Shown one piece after another: positions 11,930 through 24,391 of a DNA stretch of 64,000 nucleotides; position 1 is the first letter of the stretch; each line of letters begins with the position of its first letter. The notes under the pieces are model-generated. The model was given only the letters and a program-made list of their open reading frames with translations. It did no database searches and was not told where the DNA came from. The stretch is from Thalassia testudinum (taxonomy: Eukaryota > Streptophyta > Magnoliopsida > Alismatales > Hydrocharitaceae). The position numbers were made by a program, and so were the translations under genes. Where the stretch lies: contig JAZHRO010000073.1 in the NCBI GenBank assembly GCA_037157565.1, positions 20,032,501-20,096,500 on the forward strand, read 5' to 3'.

Positions 11930-13132
11930 AAATTAGAAGAGAGAAAGGAGCTCTGCAATACAAGCAATCAACCCTATCCTCAGGTGGGTTAGCCTAAAGA
12001 CCTACAGACTCTGAAGACTTATCTTGAGATTATAACCAATTTGGTCTACTATTATCCGGTCAATCCAATCAGTTAGAAGGATGGGCAAGGGATAAGGTTC
12101 TTCCTTTGGCTTGCGCCTCTAGTTCCTAGTGTAACCCCCAGTTGCGGTTGTTTGACGTACTCCCCTAGCTAAACATCAGATGGACCAACAGAAGAAGCTT
12201 AATAAAAAAAAATCTCAGTCTGGGCCCCGAAGAGCAAATCAATCCTTAAGGTCAACGTCTACTTAGTTTTAATTAGGCTTGGGATGATTGTGCTCTAAGA
12301 ATGTGATGGGCCCTTTAGATGGGTTGTGCCCTTAATGATCAATTCAAATGTGTGCGTGCACAACCAGGGTTTGCAAACAAGGTTATTTGATGATGTGTCT
12401 TTTAAGGTTTAACCTTGTTTAGTAGCTTTTAGGGTTTAATCTTAGGTGTATTTAATCAAGTTCAAGAGAACACTCTAAGTTTTGAAAACATTGGTGATGA
12501 TATATTCCTTTAGAAATCAAAAAGATAATGTGGAGTGCCTGGTTTAGCCCTAAAGATTAACCCTAAGTGGCAAGCTATTGATGAATGACTTTTATCTTCA
12601 GTGGTGCAGTTCAAACAGCTCAATCAATTGGCCTGTTGCACCACTTAGTTAAGGCACATAGATGTTTAACCTATTCAAATTTCTACTCACTTATGTGTAT
12701 TGAGTTGAAGTGTACTGGGTCCACAGGTCAGATTCCGGTTAAGTGGTAGAATCAAAGTGGAATGGTGCACCTTAAGTCGAAAGTTGTGGGTGTTTAATGT
12801 GTGCCACTTTCAATAAATCCCATAAGAGAAGAGTTTTTTGTTTTATATATGCGGGGATGAGATGGGTGGAGGTGGAAAACAAGCAACTAGATCTATCCTA
12901 GGGTTTATGAAAAAACCCTAAGTTGATTTAGGTTTGAGTTATTAGTGTGGTGAAATAAAATCTAGGGTGGGGGTGGTGGGGGAAAACTTACAAATCTCTC
13001 TACCCGCACTTTACTCCAATCTACTGCCTTTGGCTCCTCGATCGAGTTCCTACAAGACAATAAATTGAAGAAGAAAGGTTAGAAAAATATGTAAGTAATG
13101 CGGGAAAACGAGAAAAAACCAAAGAGCATTGC
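11930..13132 (-). other. Leader region of N
   Basis: Non-coding on both strands. It is collinear with the leaders of B (about 52990-54150) and C (about 44430-45530): all three share GGGTTGTGCCCTTAA and the GCACAACCAGG stretch. It holds no recognisable gene. Confidence 0.65.
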
Positions 13133-13154
13133 CTCCCCAACAATGTGGCCAAAA
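13133..13154 (-). other. Primer-binding site of N (degenerate)
   Basis: The plus strand reads CCCCAACAATGTGGCCAAAA directly before the right LTR. Its reverse complement resembles the tRNA-Asp primer site seen in B (54153-54175), with several changes. It sets the minus orientation of N. Confidence 0.65.
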
Positions 13155-14586
13155 TGATTGGGTCAGATTCGCACGCGTAAAGGATTGGAGTTTGGAAAAG
13201 TTGTCATCGTAGTTTGATTCATAAGAGAATCCGTCGATCAGATAAAATTTATAATCGAAACTCGAAAAGTGAGTCCCGGGTCGAACACGGGGAGACGAAC
13301 ATTTGGTTTTGAAAGATACGTGTTTCGCTTTTATTTGGTTTTGTCGTTTTTGTCTTTTCTAATTTTTTTTGTATTTTTAATAGGGCAAGAGATCAGGTTG
13401 ATGAAATTTTATCTAGCTAATCTACTTGCAAAATATGAAAGAGAGAGAGAAACAGTCATATATTTTGAAACAAATATTTGTTACAATTAGGAAAGTAGGA
13501 AATCTATACTACGAAAGCAATAAAGATAGAGATAGGTGAGAGAAATCCCCCTTGACGGTCGCTTGGAGAATGACTCGCTCTGATGTTGTCTGGAGGAAGA
13601 TGGTGAGGAGCGGCATGAACGAGGATGAAGCCAGAGGATGAAGGGTGGGGCAGTACGGCGTCGTAGCAAGGATCTACTTCCCGAAGTAGGTGAGAAGACG
13701 GCCACGGGATGCTCTACGAATGGGGATGAGGGGAGGGAAAAATATTTAGTTTTCTACTCTAGAGGAGCATCCCGGGCTTGGGATAAGCTCTCTCTAGAGC
13801 CTTGGAGGTAGTTAGCGGAAGAAAGGAAGAGATGAAGAAAAATGGGAGGGGTAGGGGTCCATTTATAGTGGAAGAAAGAATCAAATTCATATACAGGACA
13901 TTTAGTGGCGATCACAAACGTTGCTGAAGGTCTGCCTTAAACGTCACTGAAGATAGCCCACGTGCCCACCAATTGCTGTGTTGGCATGCGCTCCACGCGC
14001 CCGCACGCGTCCATGCATGCCCACTGCGCTGCTTCATGTGCATGCCTCCGTGCGTGCGCACCCGCGCTGCTGTGTGCGTGCGGTGGCGCATGCGTGCGCA
14101 TGCATGGGAGGCCTGGGTTGCGCCATGTGGCGCGATCTGGGCAGTCCATCTTCTTTTCATTGTAGGGGCTGCTACAGAGGTCGGATTAAGTCAATTTTCG
14201 CCCCGTTGGGCTGTGATCGTCGACCCGAATCCATAGGCACGATCGGATTTGTCGTTTGAAGCTTCGAATTATGTCACCTAGTCTCTTGTCCGTTGATCTT
14301 TCTCGGACTACATATGGTTCTATGGGACTCCGATCAAGGTGATTTCGGAGGCATTGGACTCCAATCGTCGTCTTGATCAGATCCGTACGGTCGGATCATC
14401 AATTCGAGGCTCCGAAATAAATCTCCTCTCCTGACCAAAAAAGGGATGCAATTAACCTAAAATATACACAACTACTCTAAATGCAAAATGATGCATGCTA
14501 TGCAATATTTATAATATGAAGTGCAAATCTAAGCCTATGAACATGCATAAATAGGCATTTTAACCTAAATGGATGTGTCTACATCA
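13155..14586 (-). repeat. 5' LTR of N
   Basis: It is the right LTR on the plus strand, beginning TGATTGGGTCAGATTCGCACG and ending GTGTCTACATCA, then the CCCTC duplication. It is collinear along its whole length with 7340-8775. It supplies the promoter for the minus-strand transcript of N. Confidence 0.9.
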
Positions 14587-14591
14587 CCCTC

Positions 14592-15222
14592 AAATTTTGA
14601 ATTAGGCATCCCGATGCTTAATTATCCTAAGGATGTGAATGCACTCTAGGTATACACTAGAAATGATCCCTATTCGAACACTTACAACCCTGGATGGTGC
14701 AACCATCCTAACTTTTCTTGGTCAAGTTAGAAACCTACCCAGGGACCTAACTTGACTAAGCCAAACACTTATGAGCAACCCAGAAGGTACACACAACCAC
14801 GCACATACCAGCAACAACCTACTCAGGAAACCCAGCCTTCTAATCTAAGTCTGGTCCTCAAAGAAATGCGAGAAATGAATCTGAGACATAAAGAAGAAAT
14901 GGATCAATTGAGGATAGATTTGATGGAACAATTAGACTAATTGGTAGGTGCTAGACAACATGGGATGTTGCCATCCCAACCCATCCCCAACCTAAGGAAT
15001 TTCAATAAGGTTAACCAAAACAGCACATGGGAGCAACAAGCACACATAATTCAACCTACGCCTCAGCACCCACCTGGCTTTGTTAACCCCAACCCAACTC
15101 AGCCTCAACCCATTTTGCAAAACCCACCTTACCCTTCTAATCCTAATGCTTATGCCTGTGCCGTCACCTTGAGAAGTAGAAAACAAATACTAGATCCTTA
15201 TTCTTCATCCAAATCTTGCTAA
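14592..15222 (+). pseudogene. gag of A, C-terminal part (broken)
   Basis: This continues the gag interrupted at 7339. Just after the N insertion the frame reads PYSNTYNPGWCNHPNFSWSS, a hallmark of Athila-type gag. A Gln/Pro-rich tail follows (14752-14940 and 14941-15222), then AVTLRSRKQILDP, typical of the gag-protease junction. In-frame stops (for example at 14938-14940) show it is dead. Confidence 0.8.
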
Positions 15223-15399
15223 GATCTTGAGGAGCTCGAATCTGACCTGGGAGACCAAGTTAATCAAGAAGACAAGGATCAGGACCCGAACACTCATGAT
15301 TTCTCTCAAGCACCTTTTCCTGAAGCCTTGAACAAATCCAGGGAAAAGAAAAGGAGTGGCTTGAGATTTTAAAGCAAGTCCAGGTGAATATACCACTCT

Positions 15400-15960
15400 T
15401 TGAAGCTATAGAGAACATCCCAACCTGTGCAAAATTTCTTAAGGAAATGTGCACACCGAAATGCTAGGCCAAATCATCAAAAAGGGTCATAGTCTCTGAA
15501 CAAGCCAGTGCCATCATCTTAAATAAGCTCCCTCCTAAAAAGAAAGATTCAGGGACCCCATTAATTTCATGTGAAATAGATTATTTTATCTTGGAACGAG
15601 CCTTATTGGACCTTGGTGCCTCCATCAATCTAATACCCATGGAATTATATAAAGAGTTGGATTTAGGTCCTTTGCAACACACTGATGTTACCCTTCAGCT
15701 TGTTGATAGGTCAACCAAGATTCCAAAGGAACTCTTACAAAATGTGAATATAAAGTGAGGAATTTTGAGTACCCTATGGACTTTCCAGTTTTAGATATGG
15801 AGGCATTAGAAAACTTGAACCACACCCCGATAATCTTAGGAAAACCTTTCTTGGCCACAGCCAAGGGTTGATCAATTGTGAGACAGGGAATATGCAAATC
15901 ACTTCTGGGAGGAAAACTTGTCAACTCAATATCTTTAAAGCTTCCCAAAAGAATAAAGTG
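15400..15960 (+). pseudogene. Aspartic protease region of A (broken)
   Basis: The retroviral-type aspartic protease would process Gag. Frame fragments read CEIDYFILERALLDLGASINLIP (catalytic Asp codon at 15609-15611, DLGAS intact), DVTLQLVDRSTKIP and LGKPFLATAKG, in the order found in Athila proteases. Frameshifts near 15365 and 15740 and a stop before the last segment break it. There is no reverse transcriptase after it. Confidence 0.75.
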
Positions 15961-16663
15961 TATTGTGGTTCCATCGAGGTTGCAGGAACAATTGAAGAGG
16001 TTTTGGCAACTTACACTAAGGATGATCCAAATTTTGCCAAATCTCAAGATCAACAAGAGAGGCAAGGAAGTGATGTACTTGAGGATGATTCTGATTTACA
16101 ACCTCCCATAGATAATCAAATTGAAAAAGACATTTGTGAGATCGATGAACTATTGGGAGTATCTTATGATGAATTAGATGACATTAAGAATCCTCAATAT
16201 ATCCACTTAGAATTCAAGAATTATTGGATTTTGAGGGGGTGCAGAACATTGGACAATCAAGGACATGAACTAGGAAAACAAAGAAACAACCTTAGAGAAT
16301 GAAGTTCAAATTATGATGGACTGGGGAAGAACTTATAATCCAACTAGCTCAAATGGATGGCTTGATTCTAAGGAAGAAATGATTTCAAATAAGGAAGAGG
16401 TAATTTCTGATGAGGATTTCGAGGAATTCAACACAACTCTACCTTTATCCTTGTCTGACCCAGAGCCTAGAGAATTCATGAATTTTGACATCAATTACCA
16501 TTACGAGGGTCCTTATGATTCTAATTCAGAATCAGATCTAGATTTCAATCATGATTTCAATCCAGATCCTCAACCACCTCTTCTAAAATTATGGAATTGG
16601 ATTAATGAACAAGCTCTGCATCATGAACCTCATCTATCTGACCCTATTCTATATTTTGAATAA
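15868..16663 (+). CDS. Acidic frame of A following protease, unknown function
   Basis: Two adjacent open frames (15868-16302, 144 residues; 16313-16663, 116 residues) follow the protease remnant. The first starts as the protease C-terminus (INCETGNMQITSGRKT) and then becomes acidic. The second reads SDPEPREFMNFDINYHYEGPYDSNSESD and ends PILYFE. A0 carries the homologous end at 2-82. I do not recognise a family. The position is where RT would be expected, so the frame may be a degenerate pol replacement or a gag-like accessory frame. Confidence 0.45.
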
Positions 16664-16782
16664 AAAAACTCTTCAGAGTAGGGCTACATCATTAGTTGGT
16701 CCGCATTTGTGGATCACTAATACTTGGACCACACGATCATATCTTTATATTAATCATAAATCACTCAGCAACAATTATTACT

Positions 16783-16800
16783 CCTCTTGACCCACAATAT
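16783..16800. repeat. Target-site duplication of the LINE, left
   Basis: CCTCTTGACCCACAATAT here is repeated exactly at 21852-21869. An 18-bp duplication is typical for target-primed reverse transcription by L1 elements. Confidence 0.9.
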
Positions 16801-17003
16801 ATTTTTTTTGAAACAAAAAGGAAAGCTATCGTTCTACGATAGCAATCCGGGAGAGCATTTTATTCGTTGAAACTAAAGTAGGAACTTACAATACAGATTC
16901 CTACATACGTATGAGGGACCAGCACACATTTACAATTTGTTCCACACAAACTAGCCTCTCCTGAAACAAAAACCATTTCTCGCTCTACAAACACACCACA
17001 TCA

Positions 17004-20000
17004 CTACAGCCATATGAATTGCGGCTTATCACGCATCAAAAAGTTATGCCAAAGGATATCCCACATGGGGAGCAGTTCCTTGCATACTCTTCTCCAAACC
17101 GCATCAGTCACCACACACGAGGAGAAAATGTGAGTAGAGTTGTCGGTGGGTAATCCACAAAGTAGGCAAGACTGTAAGGCAATACCCATCCTCCTACGTC
17201 TGAGATCCCCTATAATCAATCCATCCCTCCTGCATAGCCACAGAAATATTTGGAATTTTAATGGGATCTTCAACAGCTATAGTTTCCATCCTATCAGATC
17301 TGCCTCATCAAAAATAGACCTCATCATGATCTTGTCGTATGCCCGGCCTGGAGTGAAGATCCCATCCCATCGATAGCTATCTTCTAAACCAGCCACTAGT
17401 CTGAAGGCCATCAAATCTAGCTGCAGCTGTGACTTCTCCTCCCAAGTTTTGGTGCCTTCTCTACTTGAGTCACCCCCATCAATCGGCCAAGACTCCTCCA
17501 ACTCAGACCAAAACCTTCTGACCAGGTCCCATTTACTTGTCGCAGCTGCATAGACTCTTGGATAAGCATCCTTCAGTAGTCCCAAAGTCGACCATTCCTC
17601 CTACCAGAAACTGAAAGAGCAACCATCACCTAACACCGGCTGAAACATCTGCCAATTGTCCCTCATTGCTTGTACCACAGATTTCCCGAAAGGGGATGGT
17701 TTGATTGACCGATGTCAGTTCAAAGAGCTTTGAGAATTTCCACAGTTTTCTTTAATAAGGACTGCCCAATTCTTATTCTCATCATTAAGTAATTTGATGG
17801 CCCACTTAAGAAGTAATGCATCATTGAATTCTTTAAGGGATTTTATCCCCATTCCACCATGCTCTTTGGACATACACAGTTTATCCCATTTCAAGGGTTG
17901 TAAAAATTTACCTTCGTGGCTCGATCCCTTCCAAAAGAATCGCTTCCGCATCACATCAATGCTCTTACAAATGGATTTAGGTTCTTTGAACATAGAAAAG
18001 AAGAAGACAGGGATGGAGGTAATCACATAATTTAAGAGAATAAGCCTACCTCCCTTGGATAAGTATCTACTGCTCCAACCTTCTAGTTTGACTGAGATTT
18101 TATCAAACAAGATATTCCAATCACTTTTTTTTTTAATTTGGTGCATTTCAAAGGCAAGCCCAAGTATTTGATTAGAAGAGTAACCAGTGGCATACCCAAA
18201 ATAGAGGATATGGTCGTTTGTTCATCACCAGAAAGCCCAAAATAGACCAAAGATGATTTGTCCCCATTCAATTTCAGACTGGATATCTCCCCAAAAATCT
18301 TTACCATGTGCAGCAGTGCTTGTGTTTCCTACTCTTTCCCCTCTACAAAAAAGATCATGTCGTCGACATATTGTAATACAGGAGCCATGGCATTTCTATT
18401 AGAGATGGAATAGCCTCTGATCATACCAACCTCCAATAATCTGCAAGCATACCTCACTAAAGTGTCAATCACAAGGTTGAAAACAAGTGGTGCAAGCGGG
18501 CATCCTTGCCTAACCCCACATTACAGTTGAATCCATGCACCACATGGTCTACCATTTATCAAGGGTGTGAAAGAGGCAGTGGTGATGCATCATTTCATCC
18601 ATTATAGCCATGTGGATGGAAAACCTCTTCTCTTGAAGACTTCCCATAAATAATGCCACGACATCGAGTCATAAGCCTTCCGGAAGTCTACCTTCCAAAG
18701 AAACGCCTTACATTTTCTCCGGTGCCATCCCATCACCATTTCCTGAGCCATGATGAAAGACTCTTGTAACGACCTATTGGGGAGGAAAGCAGGTTGGACT
18801 GGAAGAATCTGACCCTGCAATACACTCCAAAGTCTATTTGCCAGAACTTTACTCACCACCAAGTATATAGAGTTTGAGAGTGCAATGGGCCTAAAATCCA
18901 GGAAGTTGTCCACACCTTGTTTCTTAGGGAGTAAAAAGAGATACGATTGATTTATCTTATCGAAACCATAATTGCCCCTTTCAAACTCCTTGACTACCTC
19001 CATCACATCCACTCTTAATACATTCCAAAATTCTTTGTAAAAAAAAACTTGCACTCCATCCGGACCCGAAGAGCCCTCATTGTTCAAGTCACCAATGGCC
19101 TCCTGCACTTCTTTTTCAGATATAGCAGCCACTAGATTGCCAGCCTGGTCGTTGGAGATTCATGGAAAAATCGACCCAGCCATCCTCCAGCACCCCTGCC
19201 TACAACCCGAGAGGTATTCTTGAAGTATCTAATGGCGGCTGCTCGAATCTCCTACAGAGAGGATGTTCTCTGATCTCCCACAACAATTGATGAAATATAA
19301 TTGTGTCTTCTGCGTGAACTGACTGCCATGTGAAAGTATTTAGTGTTGGCGTCCCCCTCTTTGAGACATAATTGTCTAGAGCGTTCACGCCAATCCATTT
19401 CCCTCTTCAAATCTTCTTCAGCTATCACCTCCTGTCACTGTTTCCGTGTTTCCAGTTCATGTTCAAATAGAATGGAGGTCGATTCCTTAGCATCCAACCG
19501 TTGCACTTGCAAGAGGGCTTCATGGTGTTTTTGCTCTCTCTCCACAGCAATAGTAAATCCATATTCCTTTAACATTATTCGCATAGAAGATAGCTTTGAG
19601 GCCAATCTGATTGTAGCTGTACTCTCCACCTGTTTTGCTTGCCAGCATGATGCAATCATTTCATGGAATCCCGATTCTCTAAGCCACGAGCATCTAAATT
19701 TGAAATAAGAACCAACCTGAGCATTCTCGCCACTATCCCAGACTAATGGTGTATGGACTGAGAAAGGACGCTCTAGATCAGCCATAGATGATAGCTAGAA
19801 TCCTTCCATTAGGTTTGCATTCCCAAAGAACCTATCTAATTTTGATTTCAAACCATTTCCATTTCTCCAAGTAAACTCCACACCCACATATGGGAACTCA
19901 TTCAGACCTAAATTTTGCATATTCATTTGAAATCCCAGCAATGAACTGTCCATCAGGCCACTTGCTCTGTCCGTTCTTGTCAATGTGCAGTTGAAATCGC

Positions 20001-20418
20001 CTCCTATCAACCATGGGAGCCCCCATGTATGAGTTGCAATCGTTGAAAGATCCTCCCATAGTTCATACTGAGAGTTCGTAGCACATGGTCCATACACCCC
20101 AGTAATTACACACTCCAACTCTCCCTAAACCATCTTGCACTTACAAGTGATCACATGCCTAGATTTGATCTCAATCACTTCTAGACAAGCCTTCCTCCAA
20201 CAAATGGCCACCCCACCAGAACTCCATTGCACATTCAGATTCACATAATCAGTACTACCAACCCTCTTCATTTCATTCCACATTGGACTATTGTCATCCT
20301 CAATATGTTTTTCTTGGATAAGTGCACAATCAATCTCCCATTCCCTTAAATATCTTGCAAGTGAGGCTCTTCGGACTCTGTCGCACAACCCACGCACATT
20401 CCATGAGAGGACTCTCAT
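17004..20418 (-). pseudogene. LINE ORF2: endonuclease, reverse transcriptase, zf-RVT (broken)
   Basis: The endonuclease starts MRVLSWNVRGLCDRVRR and contains GGDFN and SKLDRF. One in-frame TAG lies at 20125 and another follows MEGF near 19795. The RT segment (19132-18602) has SSGPDGVQ, FRPIALSN, QPAFLPNRS and VDFRKAYDS. The catalytic YVDD box is readable near 18355-18366 in another frame. The thumb region (18146-17715) has WSSRYLSKGGRLILLNYV. The zf-RVT domain (17273-17004) has FLWLCRRD and CLLCG. This protein would nick target DNA and reverse-transcribe its own RNA. At least two stops and several frameshifts make it inactive. Confidence 0.88.
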
Positions 20419-21794
20419 CTCCCCTCTTGAGAAACTCCCTTGTTTGCTTGCTGGGATCGTTCCACTCTAAGCACTGCTGCTATAGAGTTTTCATCCATCC
20501 TTCTAGAATCAACATTCCTTCTTTGCCTTAGCCTGTATGGGGATCTACCCAGAGTAGATTTTGATGTAGCTCCAACCCCAAACTTCAACCCTTCTACAGC
20601 CTGAAAGGAAGGGTGTTGTCTTAGCGAATTAACTGGGATCTCTTGTAGAACCCCCACAGCTGAATTCTCTTCAGCTGCAGGTTGGTCGCTCTTCATGTCA
20701 GACATCTCCTTCTCTTCCACCCCCGTGTGATGGTGATCCTTCCTCTTTTTCGGCTCAGGTGCTTCCTCTAGTGGGTCTCAGCTCAACTGCTCTTGATTGA
20801 GTTCCTCTCTCGCAGCATCTGCATAAGTCTTCATCCCATCTTGCTCATGGACATATGCCTCCACACATCCAAACTGTAGTCGTATTAACCATGAGCTGCC
20901 TCCACAGTGTAGTGCAATCTTCTCTGGTACCGACCCACCTCTAAAGACATCAACATTAACACATAGCTGATGACCATCTCCTTCCCATAAACCAACATCC
21001 GCATCTTTAGCCAATTTTGTGAACCTTGTTATCATGGAGGAGATCACATATTTCGATCTCAGATGCAATGGTGGGCCTCTGATTTCCAACCTCCCTGATC
21101 GAGACCCAACCCTCTGAGAAGGTCGTTCTAACAATGCACCATCATAAGGCAACACCAATCTCCATAACACTATTACATTCTCAAAAACACTCGATTGAAA
21201 CCTAAGGCATTCTACATTGATCATGCCTAATCCAAAAACCACAAACCACGTGGGAGAAAGAGTGGCAATCTTCCAACTTTCAACAGATAGGGATAGGGAT
21301 CGTACTAGTAGCTGGAGACGCTCCAGTGAGGGGTTTTCAGTCATCACTTCTCTGACTAGAGCACCTCTAAGCACTAGTTCAGAAACCCTAATATCTTCAG
21401 AGATTAAGACCTCCACATCAATGGAATGACCCATATATGCATCAGGCGCCAGAGGCGGGCCTTCTCTATTTACTGGCCTAAGGTGAAGAGCAGCCCCCTC
21501 TCCAGATCTCCCTTTATTCCCTATGTAAACATCTCACTTGTGACCATGGCCTCCGCATGCCAAGTAGACCAAAGGAGATTGACAGACCGTCGCCATGTGT
21601 CCTCGCTTTCGGCAGTGAAAACACATAATCTCCCTATTAACCCTTCTCCACTCCTCCTTTACTACCCTCCCTCTGTCCGCATGACTCCTTCCTCTTGAGG
21701 CAACCCCTTTTTGATCTCTCCTCCACCATGCCCTTGACTGCCAGGTTGACCAACCCTCGTCGCCGCCGTAGTCGCCAGAGCCTCTCCCTTCCAT
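20415..21794 (-). pseudogene. LINE ORF1, RNA-binding protein (broken)
   Basis: The first frame (21794-21534) contains CFHCRKRGHMATVC, a CX2CX4HX4C zinc knuckle, and a second partial knuckle CGGHGHK at its end. A shifted frame (21434-20778, 218 residues) continues with a globular region like those in plant L1 ORF1 (ELVLRGALVREVMTENPSLERLQ), and 20720-20415 gives a basic tail. ORF1 proteins bind the element RNA. Here the zinc knuckles come before the globular part. Confidence 0.7.
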
Positions 21795-21851
21795 CTTCCT
21801 CCCTCAAGTTTTCTCTTTCAGATTTATTCTATTGGTGTGTTCTACTAACTA

Positions 21852-21869
21852 CCTCTTGACCCACAATAT
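21852..21869. repeat. Target-site duplication of the LINE, right
   Basis: Exact second copy of CCTCTTGACCCACAATAT (16783-16800). Confidence 0.9.
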
Positions 21870-22625
21870 TGAAATACATATTTCTTTTGGGTTTAGGTTT
21901 GGCAAATGACTTTAAACTTAGCACTTGCTAGAAGGCAACCTAGTATTTTATATAGGTATTTTTGCATTTTCGATCGATCAAGCTGACCTGGATTAACAAG
22001 CTTAGTCGGTGATATCCCCTCCTCTCGCTTATTACATTTTAATTTCTCTACATACATTTCAATGTGGACATTGTAGTAAATAGGTATGGGGGGTGGACAT
22101 TGCATGTCTTATTTTTATGTCAGAAAATAAATTTTGAATCATGCATAAAGGATTTCTATCAAGAATGTTTTATTAGGGATTTATTCTTAAGTTCATTCCT
22201 GAATTTAGAACCAGTACAATTTCACACTTGCACATAGAATTTGTAATGGATCCTTTGTGAAGATCGATAGACATCTTTAGTTTGTCGAGAAGAAGCAATG
22301 CTTCTTCTCCTGAACCCTTGGACAGTAATTAGGGAGTCAGGCAAACAATCTTCTAATAGATCCACCAAACAAATACAAGGTGAGAGTAGTGAGTCTATTG
22401 GTGCTCTAAAGCTAGCACATAGAATCTTAGTTTCTGGGTAATTGGATAATGATATTCGGAGTTAGGCATAGTTTTCGTTCACGGTTCCTGCATACAAATT
22501 CTTTTTGTGAATTTTTTAGAGAGCCACCAAATAAGGCAAATATGAAAAGAGAGGGTTTTAATAAAACTAGGACTAAAGTGGATGGTTATGATCGTCCTTT
22601 ATGGAATCTTCAGCTGAAGGAGGGT
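21870..22625 (+). other. 3' non-coding region of A (middle piece)
   Basis: This lies between the LINE and the MULE. It is collinear with A0 bases about 200-1110 (for example TTTATTAGGGATTTATTC and TTGTCGAGAAGAAGCA). No frame with recognisable content; the short frame 22449-22919 runs into the MULE and is not supported. Confidence 0.7.
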
Positions 22626-22939
22626 ATTAATATTGGACGCAGGTTAACAAACACAAAAAATGATGCAAAGAACGACGCAGTGACATCTGATGTGTTACCA
22701 ACCTACCTCGGACTTGAAACTTTATTAAATATAGCTATGGCCCATACAAATATCTACCAGCAAAAAGTAACCGCGCCTCTCTTACTCCTAAATACACTCC
22801 TCCGTCATGACGTTTTAGCTTCTCCGGACATCTTGCATTGTTGCAGAAGCATCATCAGGCCCTACTACACTCGAAGAAGCTCAATCAACATCAAGAAATG
22901 GACGAAGGAATCAAAATGAGAAAAGGGACTGAATCAAAG

Positions 22940-23560
22940 AGGTACACCTCTAAAACCTCCGAAGCAAAAGATTTTTATATCATTAGAGATATTTCACTCA
23001 GGTGATATGTTGTAATCTTTGGTGATATCTCATCGAAAAATGAGAAAAATGTCCTTTGTCATCAGTAATATTCCTCCGAAGTAATTGATGTATTTATCAT
23101 CGGAGATATTATGATCGCATTTAGGGTTTAGGTGATATACACAATGGTGATATCTCATTCAAAATGAGAAAAAGCAAAGGATGTGTTTATCATCGGAGAT
23201 ATCATCACGTTTATGGTTTAAATGATATTGAGATGAATGCTTTTACTTTTGCATGCAAAGAAGTTTTATCGCACAGGTGAAAAGATTTATTTGCACCAGG
23301 GTACCAAATATCCCCGGTGCAATCTATTTTATCACCGGATAAAAATTTAAATATCCTCGGTGCAATTTATCGCATAGGTGTAAATGTTTATTTTGCACCG
23401 GGATACAAAATATCCCCGGTGCAATCTATTTATCACCGGATCAAAATTTAAATATCCCCGATGTAATATTTAATATCATTGATGCAATACTTAATATCCC
23501 CGGTGCAATACTTAATATCACTGGAATCACCTGTGCAATATGTTATTGTACAACGCTTCC
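22940..23560. repeat. Left repeat block of MULE (ATCACCGG/GGTGCAAT motifs)
   Basis: From 22960 to 23240 there are diverged copies of ATCATCGGAGATATCA. From about 23265 to 23530 there are at least eight copies of a TATCCCCGGTGCAATCTATT-like unit, alternating with TTTATCACCGGAT. Similar blocks recur at 25222-25495 and 26990-27370, so they belong to the element. Confidence 0.75.
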
Positions 23561-23647
23561 TTTATTTTTGTTTTTTACAGACATGAGATAGACTCTAAAT
23601 GCACGATCTACACTATTCGAAATGCCTAGAAAACGATCAAAGAAGAT

Positions 23648-24247
23648 GTGAAGGAGGAGTTTCGAAAGGCCCCCTTTGGCATCCTAGTTAGTGGTGGAAA
23701 AATGTACCCCAACTACAAAGACAAAGACCTACTTTTTGAATTGGTGCATGCATATAATCCAAAAACAAGGGAGTTTCATCTGGGAGAACTAGCATTGCCT
23801 CTCACTCCTAATCACATAAAGGGAATACTTAGATTGAAGAATGAGGGAGAGAAAATCTTCATAAGTGATGGAAAGATAAATGCAAATGATAGACCTACCA
23901 TTTGGAGTGAGAATTTCACATCACTAAAGCCTAGGGTGAGAAAAATAGCTGAGAAGATACAAGAATATAGTGAAGAAAATAAAAAAGATGGAAAGGAAAA
24001 AAGGAAGCACAAGAAATCCAAGCCTCAAGAAAGGAGAAACTAAGTAGTGAAAGAAACAAAAATGTCGGTTCTCCTAACTCTAGGGTCATTTCTTCTACCA
24101 TATGGAGATCAAGCAATTGTAACTTCTTTGTTTAACACGGTAAAAGATCTGGATTCTCTAAGCAATTACAATTGGGCTGAATTGGTATGTGATTACATTC
24201 ATGAGGGCCTGAAAACATATATCAAAGCCTGTACCATTACATTATAA
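23648..24247 (+). pseudogene. Ulp1-element protein, N-terminal region
   Basis: Two frames (23648-24043 and 24047-24247) separated by a stop (TAA at 24041-24043). The first reads FRKAPFGILVSGGKMYPNYKDKDLL, HAYNPKTREFHLGELALPLTPNHIKGIL and a Lys/Glu-rich tail. The second reads LGSFLLPYGDQAIVTSLFNTVKDLDSLSNYNWAELVCDYIHEGL. This type of region precedes the protease domain in plant Ulp1-like transposon proteins. Splice sites were not resolved. The true start could be upstream. Confidence 0.5.
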
Positions 24248-24391
24248 CTATGGGCAGTTGAGATGTTTAAAGTCTTGGAACCCAATAACATTTAGATAGC
24301 AACAACTGCTGAAAGGTACAACCACGAATTCTCCTTCACAAGCCATGCAATATCATTAGGTCTAAAAATTACAGAAGCAACTGAAAAAAAA

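Larger units (their letters stand above)
7340..14586 (-). mobile_element. N: non-autonomous Athila/Tat-type LTR retrotransposon
   Basis: Two LTRs of 1436 and 1432 bases (7340-8775 and 13155-14586) start TGAT and end ACATCA on the plus strand. They are flanked by a perfect 5-bp duplication CCCTC (7335-7339 and 14587-14591). Removing it joins the gag of A. A primer-site-like sequence next to the right LTR shows that transcription runs on the minus strand. The interior carries a single unidentified frame and no gag, RT or integrase. A 130-base sample of the two LTRs differs at roughly one base in eight by eye, so the insertion is old. Confidence 0.9.
16801..21851 (-). mobile_element. L1-type LINE, near full length
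   Basis: The 5051-base insertion is bounded by an exact 18-bp duplication. Its plus-strand left edge starts ATTTTTTTT, the complement of a short poly(A) tail, so the element reads on the minus strand. From 5' to 3' it holds a zinc-knuckle ORF1 (21794-20415 region), an apurinic-type endonuclease (20418-19795), reverse transcriptase (19132-17715) and zf-RVT (17273-17004). Premature stops and frameshifts are present throughout. It sits in the 3' non-coding region of A. Confidence 0.92.

Noticed and set aside
13937..14259. Overlapping frames rich in His, Ala, Arg and Cys in the LTRs (also at 8147-8431, 33581-33918 and 36039-36299)
   Set aside because: They fall in the GC-rich GTGCGTGC-like part of N/B/C/D LTRs, appear in several frames at once and lack conservation as protein.
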